Origin: Theobroma cacao
Taxonomy: Eukaryota; Streptophyta; Magnoliopsida; Malvales; Malvaceae
Reading direction: 5' to 3'
NCBI RefSeq assembly: GCF_000208745.1
Contig: NC_030859.1
Coordinates: 840,548-904,547 of the forward strand
DNA length: 64,000 nt
Part shown: positions 1-10,584 of the stretch, piece after piece
Position numbering within the stretch: position 1 is the stretch's first letter
Layout of the letters: each line of letters opens with the position of its first letter
Position numbers and translations under genes: made by a program
Notes under the pieces: generated by a model
Seen by the model: the letters and a program-made list of their open reading frames with translations, nothing else
What the model was told of the DNA's origin: nothing
The model's database searches: none

Positions 1-17
1 ATATATATATATATATA
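1..17. repeat. AT microsatellite
   Basis: Alternating AT at the left edge. The matching block at 11,420 also begins with an AT run, so this is the left end of the visible part of the first direct duplication. Confidence 0.8.
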
Positions 18-412
18 ATACAAAAAATTAAGATCAATTAAAGAAAACATTAATTTAAAATAGAAAACAAAATTTTCATATATGAAAATCTCTCTTCTTT
101 TTAAATTTTTAATTTATGATTTATTCACTTAACCAACTAATTAATATAAGAATATAATGAGAAATAAATAAGTAATTAAAAAGTATTATATAATATTTTT
201 AATATATTGAAAAAATATTTTAAATATCTTGCATAATTTATGAATATTGATATTTTAAATTATTTTCTGATTATCAAATAGAACCTTAAAATGCATCTAC
301 TTTCAAAAAAACCCATTTTGCTATCTCTTTCTACCTGTAAGCTTTTATACTGATTTGATCTTTTAGTGAATGTTTTCTTGAACCAAAATACTGCCTTTTC
401 GCCTTATTGCAG

Positions 413-905
413 CAACAGTAGCACGGCCAGCAACCCTAAGCATGCCATTTTTGGCTTCCTAATAGCTGTATTGCTCGCTCTGTTGCCACTGAAGTTCGGT
501 TCCATGAATCCTCCTGTAGCTCCGTTTGAGACCTACAGTGCGATCCTGTCGACATTTCTCATCATTACGGTTTTATACGCCGTAGCTTGGGCAATCGAAA
601 CTAAACTTGGAACCAACAACAATTCATATCGACTTCTCATGAGCAACATCAGTTTCTTATTGGGAGGTCTTGCCACAGTTCTACTTGTATTGATCCTTGT
701 CCCGGGTCTTGGGTATTTTGCTCTTGTCATTTGGACCCTCTTTCTTGTCAAGTTCATATATGAAGCATGCCAAAAGCTCCATCAGCTGTACGGGGCAATT
801 TCACTTGCTTCTAATTTATGGAATGAACTGCGGGGTCGTGGTCGTGGTCGCGGTGGCCATGGCGGTGATTATCAGAATGAAGGAAGAATTATGCTACCTG
901 TTTAG
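413..905 (+). CDS. Terminal exon of a four-helix membrane-unit gene (unit A6; 5' exons outside window)
   Basis: Not a recognised family. The open frame runs upstream to a GTG at 366, but a plant start is unlikely there. A pyrimidine-rich tract followed by TTATTGCAG ends at 412, and the coding sequence continues in phase 2 (c|AAC AGT AGC), exactly as in the sister genes, so this is read as a 3' exon whose first exons lie left of the window. The 163 codons before the stop give four hydrophobic segments: one near the exon start (AIFGFLIAVLLALLPLKF), one after FETY (ILSTFLIITVLYAVAWAI), and two in the second half (LLGGLATVLLVLILVPG and GYFALVIWTLFLVKF). The tail is rich in Gly-Arg (GRGRGRGGHGG) and ends in LPV. 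Unit 11,827-12,313 is its near-identical duplicate and has two residues fewer in the GR tract. Confidence 0.6.
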
Positions 906-2442
906 AGTAACGTGTGTTTATAGATACTTTTTAAGCTTAATTAAGTTTCTTTATTTTAATAAATATGACATATGTAATTATGTTTTTATCTCTTTGTACA
1001 ATTTTACTAAAATAATAAGTTAATAACAGGTCGTTGTACATTCGTTCTCTTCTTCTTCGTGATAAAAGAGGCTACCTTACTAATTAAAGTGACTCTAATG
1101 TGGTTAATGGGCAATAGTTCACCTTTTATTATGTAATCTAATAGTACATGTACCAAAATTAAATACATTTTACTTTCTCTTAACGTACTTCTGTTTTTTT
1201 TGTAATTCTTCACACACATATATATACAAAGAACTGCATTTGAGTATTTAGTTTAGCGGTTGGTGCATAATTTCTCTGTTTTAAGAGTAAAGTTTCAATA
1301 TTTTTTTTCAATTAAAAATATATATATATACAAAGAACTATAATATTTTTTTAATCAAATTGTCAAAGATAAACGCGTATGGAGATAAACATAAGATTTA
1401 AACTCATATAATCAACTTCCTATCCCTATATGTCAAAGATTCCACCGCCTTACATAACTTTTATACTATATAATAATAATTATATATAATTATTTGATTA
1501 AAGAATATGGAAGACAAATCCTATATTCTCTATTTAATTCGTAAGGGAAGCTTCCGATTGATTAATAAAGTATTCCTCCCTAGAAAAGTCAGTCCAATTA
1601 ATCTTGTTTCTATGTCTATCAACGGTTTTCTTACGCCATCGATTAAAATAATATTCCTCCGGTACAAAAAGTCACTCTAAATGCCTCTCCCTGTTTCCAC
1701 TAACCTCTTTTTTCTTATTATTGAAAGGAAATCTTATTCAATAAGAATGAATAAACAACATAGATAACGATAATATTCATTTAAAATATTATTAACACAG
1801 GTTCATACGCCAATATTTTTTAATAGAATGGGCCATTCAAGTCTGAAGAGGCAGGTAGGCACCAATTTTATATATGTATGTTTCGAGAACAAGACACATA
1901 AATGAAGGGAAGAAGATTTAGATTGACTTGGTAAAAATTGTATGAAAGATAGATAAACAAACAACTATTTTCCGTCTACTTTCTTTCCTTTCTTCCTCTT
2001 TTTCTCCCACCGAACACACAGTGGAAACTTAGCCTGAAAGTATCAGGGTCTCGACCAATAAGCTTGCTTAAATATGTTAAAGAGGAAATTAAGATGTAGA
2101 GATAATTAGAAAGCTGGAAGTCGATGTAACTGGTGGGAAGAAGTCTCGTTATTCTGATTAGACAACGCCCTCCTCCATTGAAGGACTGGGAGGAGAAATT
2201 TGCACTAATATTCTTAACATCTCTGTTATTTCCCGTAGGTTTGTCAAATCAAATTTGCACTAATCTTTTGGGTCGAAATTAGCACTAAATTTTAACAAAC
2301 GGGCACTTCCATACCAGGAAATTTGATTATCATACATCTGAGATTGCTGAAAGGTACTATTCAAGCAATTCATGGGAAAGAACAAAGAACAGATGATGGG
2401 TTGCTAATACACAAACATACATACATACATACACTTTAAATA
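906..2442. other. Intergenic, AT-rich, with inverted minisatellite units
   Basis: No supported gene. Positions 1,560-1,680 hold two units of the dispersed GGAGGAAATA minisatellite in reverse orientation. The whole stretch is repeated at 12,314-13,898, and part of it (about 1,400-1,790) recurs inverted at 8,985-9,415. A CATA microsatellite lies at 2,411-2,434, just past the B3 stop codon. Confidence 0.6.
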
Positions 2443-2883
2443 CTAAGTAATCTTTTTCGACTCTTCTTCTTTTGCTTCTGCTTCTGCTGCTGCTGCTGCT
2501 TCTGTTCCTTCCTCGAAATTAACCCGTCGTTGATCTAACGGCGGAGCGACCCAGCACTTCTTGCCAAATAACTTGATGCATCTCTGCACTTGGATTCTAT
2601 AGAAACCATTTTCTTTAGTATCCTTGTAGAACTCGACTCTATCACCTTCGCAAAGGTGGCCACACCTAACAAATTGAAGCCAACCTCCGCTGAAGATTGG
2701 TTTCGGGTGGCCATTCTTGCGAGTGGATAAAGCAAAGGACCATATACTTCCATTTTGATCCTCAACCCGAAGTTGCGCGCTATTGCTACCATGAAATTCG
2801 AAATCCTTCAAACACGTAAAAGGAATCGACAGCCTTTTCTGGACGTCAGTCTCCGTTAGAGTCTTTGCGAACAACAACTCCAT
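2443..2883 (-). CDS. Single B3-domain protein, copy 1a
   Basis: Short plant B3 DNA-binding protein of 146 aa, presumably a nuclear DNA-binding factor. I start at ATG 2,883 (MELLFAKTLTETDV), because the ORF upstream is in-frame leader and its paralogs begin at the same Met. The B3 fold covers residues 1 to about 105. It starts with the F-K-L-T-T-D-V-KRL-IP strand-helix signature, followed by VEDQNGSIW, GGWLQFVR and GDRVEFYKD, the usual order of B3 blocks. The tail is low-complexity and acidic (EGTEAAAAAEAEAKEEE), encoded by a GCT/GCA tract. No other domain is visible (no AP2, ARF or zinc finger). It is nearly identical to 13,899-14,339, and both are intact, which argues against simple decay. 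REM-like or RAV-like affinity cannot be settled by eye. Confidence 0.8.
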   Translation of the reverse strand: MELLFAKTLTETDVQKRLSIPFTCLKDFEFHGSNSAQLRVEDQNGSIWSFALSTRKNGHPKPIFSGGWLQFVRCGHLCEGDRVEFYKDTKENGFYRIQVQRCIKLFGKKCWVAPPLDQRRVNFEEGTEAAAAAEAEAKEEESKKIT

Positions 2884-3589
2884 ATCGCTTCTCAAAACTC
2901 CAGTGAAAGCTCCGACTTGAAGATTTTGTTTTGGTCTTTTTAATAATATAAGAGAAAAATAATACTGGGTCCCACTATGTTCCAAGGAAGACTTTTTCAA
3001 TATATTACGACACCCACTATTTTAATAAAAATAATTTTTTCAATACCGACACAAATCAACTTTGACTTTTTTTGTTAATAATAAAATATTTCTGACGCCA
3101 TAAACGCAAAATTTTAATAACTGTGTGATTAATTAGGTAAATTCAAGCAATGAGAAAGAAACTGTGCAGTCTATCTATCTGTCTACCCAAGTTCACAAGC
3201 CCATCTGATGATTAAGTGGAAAAGCCCAACCTAGCCCAATGTAAAAATAAATTACACATTGCCATGTTGCTCAAAAAAAATTATATTTTCTATGTATAGC
3301 CATATATTTATTCAGTATTTACACGTATATAGATGCATCAATGAAATATTTAAATGATTCAACGACAACATCATCTTATGGTATAATTTAATATTAATAT
3401 AATTATGACATGTTCTTTTGACGTTTGAAGTTATAGCATATGGGCTTGGATAGGCAGCTCATAGGTTTTCAGATTTCGTAATTAGGATGTTAAATTACTA
3501 ATTTTGTTGTAAAAATTAAAAAAAATAACACATAATTTCTCATATCTAATAATTGAACTATTATTACGGTGTAAGTTTTCACCGTACAT

Positions 3590-4330
3590 TTTCTACGGGC
3601 CGCTTTTAAAGGTAAATTTTCACCCAGCTTACATTTTCTTACCCTACAAGCAAATAATTGAAATATTGTATTCAAGTTTTGTGTAGTATGTACCTAGCCA
3701 ACCAAAATACTATCCACTCCAGTCATACCAACCCCAATGTATTAGAATATTCCAATGAATTAAATTCTCTTCATTCTAGAAACATACGGGTGCATGCCTA
3801 TCCATACCATCTTTCAAACATTGCATTGAAAAATGTTTCCTTCCGCAGAATGCAACCCTACAAGGATTGTAAACACACGGTTCTTGGCACCTTCTTTTCA
3901 ACCATCGTCGCGTTAAAAATATTTCCTCCCGTAGAATGTCAAAGTAATGAAGCCCACCATTCTGCATTACTGGGGCTAGTGAAAACTGTCTACTAAGGTA
4001 AGGTAGGCGAGCTAACCAAATGAAGGAGACTCCTACTTTTCTCGTTTCACAATGTATCAAAAGCATAAAAAAGGGTTATAGCCAACGCACAAAACAAAAG
4101 AAAAGAAATGGTAAAATTATCTTTGATTAATTAAAACATGCAGGAGCTGTATATATGTTATAATTCAATGGCTGGAGAAGGAGCAAATATATTGTTTCAT
4201 CAATTACAGGACAAGCATTAATTATATATGTATATCTCAGTAATAATTAAGAAAGAAAGTAAAGCAAGTCAGGAAGGGAACAAAGAAAGCATTATATATG
4301 CATGACTTGCTTTAAATCAGAACTCTTTGA
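3590..4330. other. Orphan copy of the upstream flank of the membrane-unit genes
   Basis: This matches the sequence upstream of first exons at 16,600-17,340 and 38,510-38,880 (for example the shared stretch beginning TTTTAAAGGTAAATTTTCAC). The homology stops just before the place where exon 1 should lie, and no MSP exon or membrane unit follows, so it is a gene-less flank. ORFs read from it are repeated with the flank and are not convincing genes. Confidence 0.55.
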
Positions 4331-4429
4331 TGAAATCATGGGCTTAGCACAAAATACGCAAAAAAAAAAAATGTCAAAAGTTATCTGGTTTGGGTTTGAA
4401 GTCTAAAAGGGCATGTGGTGGCTTGATGC

Positions 4430-4810
4430 TTTTTCAAAGGAAGGAAATATTTTTTTTTAACCAAATGGCCTACGGGAAATGTAGGTAGCTGGACACGAAA
4501 TTTAGAGGGATCCTTCCCAACGGAGGAAATATTTTTTTAATCAAGTGGACAAAGAAAAATGCGGATAGAGGCAAAAACACGAGATTTAGACTGGCTTAAT
4601 CTTCCTAAGGGGGAAATATATTACAATCAAATGACTAAGAAAAAATGTAAGATAGACTGACGCAAATTTGGACCGACTTTTTTCTAAGGGAGGAAATAGT
4701 TTTATAATCAGAAGGCGTAAGAAAATGTAGATGGATCATATAAAGGCAAGATTTAAAGTGATTTTTTTCTATGGAGGAAATATTTTTTAATCAAGTGGAA
4801 GCAAGAAATC
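4430..4810. repeat. Dispersed minisatellite, about 80-bp unit
   Basis: About five diverged tandem units, each made of GGAGGAAATATTTTTTTAAT, then CAAATGG, AAGAAAAATGTAGAT, a GACACGAGATTTAGA-like part and TGACTTTTTTCTAAG. The same unit recurs at 1,560-1,680, 9,100-9,260, 13,020-13,110, 17,440-17,800 and 38,960-39,270, in both orientations. Confidence 0.75.
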
Positions 4811-6480
4811 ATGTCGTGGAAATGATTTTTAATTTTTGATATGAAATCAAGAAATCGGTTCGTTGTTCACATTTTTCTCCTAGACAAGAAAATGCTATTA
4901 GGGCTTAATTTTTAATTTTACTATATTTTTTTAGTTATTATTCTCTTATTTTATCTCTTATTTAACCTAAAATGAAATGCAAATGTGAGGGTAGATGAAA
5001 TGCATGATGTGGGATAAAAATATGTCAGACGAATAACCTTTTATGAGGATATTCTCCCGAATCTGTCCATCATACTGGTAGGATTTGGGATATTCTCTCA
5101 CTTAGAGAATTATTCAAAAAATTCATCTTCGCAAATTTAACGAATAATTCTCATCATCGGGGTCACCGTACGTTTTTCTTTAAAAATAACGTTTTCGTGC
5201 ATAATGAACCTAATATGAGCAAAAACCTTTTATTAAAGATATTTCTCGAGCCCTCCCATCATATTGGTGGGGCCCGAGGACACATTTTTACCTAGGGAAC
5301 TTTTCGAGGAATACCAACCTTCGCAAGATTTTCGGAAGATCCCATCATCGGGGCTTAAAGTCGAAAACAAAAATATTTATATGCAATGATATGCATGATG
5401 CAGCATATATATATGCTATACTAATGTAATTATCTATAATTTTTTTGTCATTTTTTTATTATTTAATTATTATTTTTATTTTATTTTTTATTATCATGTT
5501 TTATATTTTTATTTCTAATTATTATTTTTTATACTTTACGCTTTTTATTCGAGGTTACTCTTATATTTTCCTTTTATAATTAGATAAATTGTTTATAACT
5601 CCATTTAATGCCTAATTTTAAATTAGTTCTTGTCTTAGATTTTTATTATTATTTATTTTTTTAATTTTCTATTTATTTAATGTCATGTATATTGCATTTT
5701 CACAAATTAATTATTTACTATATATTCAAATTATTATTATTATTTTTATTATCATATCATTTTTTTATCTATTATTATTTATTTATTATTTTTATTGAGT
5801 AATTTTTGTATAGTCAAATTCTTTATTTATTAAAAATTTCGGGATCTTGAAATCGAGGCCCTCCCATTGTACTGGTGGAGCCTTGATTCGGATTCCGAAC
5901 CTAGGGAATATGGGCCCGGGATTGTGACTTCTCGCGTCCCGACCGATCATTCCATCATCAGTATATTATACTTGTAGTTAATATAATGATATATTTTTAT
6001 TTTTTTTATAGACTTAACTTTCTAATATTGATTCTCATACTTATTTTATTATAATTATTTTAATATTTAATCTATTAGTTTCTAATTCTTGTTTAACCTA
6101 TATATATATTTTTTAGCCTATCATTTATTTGTTTCATTCGTTCTCATATTATTATTGTTTTATTATTTTTATTCTTGTTATATTCATTCTCTAAATCTAA
6201 CACTATAAATATATTTTATTTAGCAATTTACTTTTGTTTTGCATATATGCTTCATTTACTTAAGTGCAAATATTCTTTTCATTTTTAAACATCTCTATTA
6301 CTATGTGTACATATATATATATATATTATATTTTTCCATTGATATTTTATTTTAATATTTGTGTAGTTTAGAACATCAAGTTAAAACTATTAAATCTAGA
6401 TCATACCTATTTAAACATTAATCCTAAAACCATATATAATAAATCAACCTAAATCACCCAACAAATTTGAGAAAAATAAA
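4811..6480. other. Gene-less AT-rich stretch with a threefold GC-richer motif
   Basis: No coding sequence. Three blocks (about 5,050-5,165, 5,230-5,355 and 5,850-5,960) share the order CTCCCATC/T..TACTGGTGG, CCTAGGGAA and a CATCATC ending, separated by very AT-rich DNA. They probably belong to a decayed repetitive element, possibly an LTR, but the ends could not be found. Confidence 0.4.
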
Positions 6481-7480
6481 AAGGTTTACCTTTGTGGGTC
6501 AAGTGGACCCAAGCTGTCAGGCCAACCCGCTGCCAGTCCCCAAAGCACTGTTCGGCCCTTTTATCTAGCAGCTCTTAAACCTTAGTGTGCCAAAACGGCG
6601 TCGTTTGAAGGACTGAATATGAACTCTTTGTGGGTCAAAACGACGTCGTTTCACAGTCACCAAACCTTAACTATAAAACCCTCATTTTCTCCTTTCCTCT
6701 TCATTTTCTCTTTTCTATTTCTCTTTCTAGCCGCCGGATTCTCTCCTCTCTCTCTAAAAATCTCACCTTTCTCTCTCACACTAATCCCTCTTCACCGGCC
6801 ACCGCCCAAGATTAGCTTCCTACCGTCGGTCGGCTCGTCTCTCCCTTTTCTTCCCTTCGCTGGCAGCTCCCTCTTTTCACTCACCGTTCCTCTCATTTTC
6901 ACCCTCTCACCAGATCTTCACTGTCGTTGGCGCTACACCGTTACCAGATCTAGTGCTGCGGCGTCGCCTCTCTCTTTCTCTCTATCTCCTCTTCCTTCTT
7001 GTCGACTACCCAGATTAGGCTCCTCACCGCCGCTGCTCAAAGAGACCGAACCTCTCTCTCTCTAGTTTACTTCCCAATCGACGGCACTACCAAATTTCCC
7101 TACCCCCTTTAAATCTCCCTAAAGCTGCAACCTTTTCTCACCAATCTTTTCCTTGAAACCTCCCAAAAAAATACCCAAACTAAGGAATCCAAAAGCTATC
7201 TTCCTACCTCTCCCCTTTTTTGTATATATTTTTTGATTAATTCCTTTTTTTTTTTTTGGTTTTTGAATTGTGGTTTTTGTGGTTGTTAGAAAGCTTGTTT
7301 TTTTTTTTGTTTCAATTTTTTGGCCCCCTCCCCTTGGGTTGCTACAGTGCCCCCTTTATACTGGGCTAAAGGGGGCACACTCCCACTACTCTACCAGACG
7401 TGAATTTTTCACGTCTGGCAGGGGGAGGGTGGTGGCTGGCAGGGTGCGTCCGCACCTTGCCAGTCGTACCCTTTTTTTTT
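6481..7480 (+). mobile_element. Possible non-coding part of a retroelement: TATA box, pyrimidine-rich leader and hairpin cluster
   Basis: Contains two near-copies of a 14-bp palindrome (6,593-6,606 and 6,638-6,651, AAACGACGTCGTTT), a TATA-like ACTATAAAACCC near 6,670, a long CT-rich leader (6,680-7,130) and then three hairpins (7,347-7,463). The 148-codon ORF at 6,619 is Ser/Pro/Leu-rich and overlaps the CT tract, so it is not treated as a gene. No retroelement proteins are visible; calling it a transposon fragment is inference. Confidence 0.3.
7347..7463. repeat. Three consecutive GC-rich hairpins
   Basis: Hairpin 1 at 7,347-7,378 has a perfect 11-bp stem GTGCCCCCTTT/AAAGGGGGCAC with a 10-nt loop. 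Hairpin 2 at 7,394-7,418 has a perfect 11-bp stem CCAGACGTGAA/TTCACGTCTGG with a 3-nt loop. Hairpin 3 at 7,436-7,463 has a 13-bp stem with one mismatch and a 2-nt loop. A T-run follows at about 7,471. Confidence 0.8.
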
Positions 7481-8174
7481 TCTAATTCATTTTTTGTCAT
7501 TTTTATTTTTTGTTTATGATTTATTAATTAATAAAATTTTATTATTATTATTTTTTTATAGTGTCTACAATAGGGAAGGAATAAGTTGTGTCTGCTGTTA
7601 ATGTTATTCACATATCTGTTAATTTTTTTTTTTTAGTTTTTTGGATTGATCCTTTCGTTGAAGTTCATGTAGGAGCTACATACACTAGTATATCTTTAAG
7701 GTTGCAGTTATTGTGGCTTAGGGATCCTTCGGCAACAACTCATCAACTAAAAGAAAAAAAATAAAAAATTCATCAAAAATTAAAATAACTTTACCTTTAT
7801 TTTTTTTCTTTTTTTTATTTGTTCGTTTGTGTGTATGAAAGAATGATTATGATGATGACTATTTTTTTCTTTTTTTTATAATTTAAATATTTTATTATCA
7901 GCTTTTGGAGCTTTGTATCATTGCTCTGCATAATTTGGGAATGGTCATTTGGGAGGGAAAATTAAACAAAAAGGCGGGAATTTCTAATGGGCTTTACCCG
8001 CTGGGGTTCATGGGCTGCTCATCTGACTAAAATTAGGCTTGGATCGGGAACTACCAAACCCGATAGTTTTCAAAAGCCCAGCCTAACCCAATATAAAAGC
8101 AAATTACACATTTTGATCAATAAAATTATTTGTAGAGTTTAAAAACTCCATTGTCATATATATATATATATATA
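7481..8174. other. Intergenic, T-rich; ends in an AT run at the assembly gap
   Basis: No gene is supported. From about 8,030 it carries the dispersed AGCCCAATATAAAAGCAAATT repeat that is also seen at 3,225, 8,340, 19,500, 30,740 and 41,757. The last bases before the gap are an AT microsatellite. Confidence 0.5.
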
Positions 8175-8252
8175 NNNNNNNNNNNNNNNNNNNNNNNNNN
8201 NNNNNNNNNNNNNNNNNNNNNNNNNNNNNNNNNNNNNNNNNNNNNNNNNNNN
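8175..8252. other. Assembly gap (78 N)
   Basis: A run of N directly after an AT microsatellite. About 140 bp on the left (8,030-8,174) recur, slightly diverged, on the right (8,285-8,420). Confidence 0.95.
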
Positions 8253-8984
8253 CTCGACTGACTCCACTCAGACTACCCCTTTGACGAAAATTGGGCTTGG
8301 ATCGGGAATACCAAACTCCGATAGCTTTCAAAAGGCCAACCTAGCCCAATATAAAAACAAATTACACATTTTGATCAATAAAATTATTTGTAGAGTTTAA
8401 AAACTCCATTGTCATATATAAAATAATAATCTTTATTTATTTTTTAAATAGAATTTTCATTATCTAGTGCTTATAAAAGGAAATTACTCTTTCAAACTGA
8501 CAGCTAAGAGCTCATCGATTATTAGTTAACTTGAATCTTAGAGATGAAGTAAAATTGTCTCATTGGAAATATTAAATTAAAATAAGATAATGTATTCTTC
8601 CCATTGAATTACAAATTTTTTCTTTCACTTTTGACCAAACCCATCTTTCATAATCACAATTTAATATGAATATATATATTGTGAATTCAGACATGTTATA
8701 TAAATTTGTGTTAATAATATTTTAAATAAATTTTATTTATATCTCTTGTGATTTTAACATTTTCACATAATATCGCATGGTTTCTTTTCTCTCAATTAGT
8801 ATCATTTGGATAATTTTTATTCACGTAGAAAATTAAATTGTTAATTGTTTTAAAATAAAATTATTAAAATTATACCCTCCGTTCAAGGGTAGTGATATGA
8901 AAATCATTAATAACAACAATCATTCAATAAAATGAAGTGTTTTAGATTTGTAAAGGATAGTTATCTTGGTTTTTATTTTTGTCT
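8253..8984. other. Intergenic AT-rich
   Basis: Apart from the repeat that mirrors the left side of the gap (8,285-8,420), I see only AT-rich sequence with no coding potential. Confidence 0.5.
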
Positions 8985-9273
8985 AAATTATTTGAATGAA
9001 TATTATCGTTATCTATGTTGTTGATTCATTCTTATTGAATAAGACTTCCTTTCAATAATAAGAAAAAAGAGATTAGTGGAAACAGGGAGAGGCATTTAGG
9101 CTGACTTTTTGTACGGGAGGAAATTTTTTTTTTAATCAAATGGCGTAAGAAAAACGTTGATACGCATAGATACAAGATTAATTGGACTGACTCTTTCTAG
9201 GGGAGGAATAATTTTTTAATCAATTGGAAGCTTCCCTCAATAGATAATGTAGGATTTGTTTTTTACGGGAGAA

Positions 9274-9309
<36 letters not shown>

Positions 9310-10584
9310 TATGATTATTTTTATTATTATATAATATGAAAGTTATGTATATTTAATTATTCATATAAAGTAACGCGGTGAAATCGTGGACATACAGGGG
9401 TAGGAAGTTGATTATTTTGAGAAATGTCACCTATACTTTGACCTCAACACAAATAATCCAAATTAGCTGCTTACTTTAAAATCAAATATGTTCCTATTTT
9501 CTTCCTGGCTAAAATTTTCGTACGAATCGAAGCTTCTACCTATATATTGACTTCAAAGGCAGTGGTTGGCTATACTTATTTTTTTTTTTTCAGTCAAAAT
9601 AAAATTTTATTAAAGTTTGCCTATGAGAAAAAACAAAAGCAACATCTTGTAAGCATAGAGAATACGCTCAAAAAACAGCTACAGCATTTAAGCACAAATC
9701 GTAATAACATGATAATAACACAGAGTACACCATGATCTCATCACCAAGCAGACAAAGGAGATGCTTAATTAATTTGAAGTGATCATAGATTCCATCGCCT
9801 TATATTCTTAATTATTTACCTTGTATGAGTAATTAAATATATAATAATGTATAATTATTTGATTAAACAATATTTCCTCCCTTGGGAAAAAGTCACTATA
9901 AACACATGACTAATGATTCATTAATGTCCTATATTGATCCCTTTTTCCTTTTTGACTTCCTTTCCTTTCTTTCTTAATTATTATTGATACATACCTACAT
10001 ACATATAGAATGCTTGTCCCTTATCCAGATTTTTCTTAGGTAATTGATGAAACAATATTCCCTCCTTCTCCAGCCATTGAATTACAACATACATAGCTCC
10101 TGCATGTTTTAATTAGTCAAAGGCAATTTTGCCACTTCATTATTAGCATTATTATCATTTTGGCCATAACCCATTTTTATGCCTTTTGATCATACATTGT
10201 CAAACGATAATGAAAATTTTCCTTGTGGAAAATTAAGAAGGCATCTCCTCTGGCCCAGTCATTAGTTGCTCAATCGTGGGGCTTCAGTAACTTCACATCA
10301 CGTGCCAAAAGTCGCGTTTTACAATGGCTAAAGGGGTCGCCGTCAACGGGAGGAAATATTATTTAATGTAACAATTGAGATCAGGTGTGTGTAGTTAGGC
10401 ACCCTGTCTGTTTCAAGAATTAAATTCAGAGAAAAAAACAAAACTCCAAAACATTAGTTGGCATGGATGATTTGACTATGTACGTAGGCTACCTACTCAC
10501 CTTATATTTTCCTTTAAAAACCGATCTGTCGATTTCTGCCAACTATATGTCCAGCATAACTCACCAAAACGAAAAGGAAAAAGT
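8985..10584. repeat. Inverted copies of flank sequence and minisatellite
   Basis: Positions 8,985-9,415 are the reverse complement of about 1,400-1,790. Positions 9,780-10,200 are the reverse complement of about 17,040-17,340, the upstream flank of the membrane-unit gene. Minisatellite units lie at 9,100-9,260, and an AAT microsatellite spans about 9,272-9,308. Together with the plus-strand gene that follows, this shows that one gene block was copied in inverted orientation. Confidence 0.6.

Noticed and set aside
366..412. GTG-started N-terminus for the first membrane unit, and an apparent frameshift at the same place in the 11.8-kb copy
   Set aside because: GTG is not a normal plant start, and both differences fall in a pyrimidine tract just before a conserved acceptor, so they are read as intron sequence.
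6619..7065. 148-codon ORF rich in Ser, Pro and Leu
   Set aside because: It is translated from a CT-rich leader-like tract, overlaps another frame of equal quality and has no domain.
8104..8331. ORF across the N run
   Set aside because: Translated from unknown bases.
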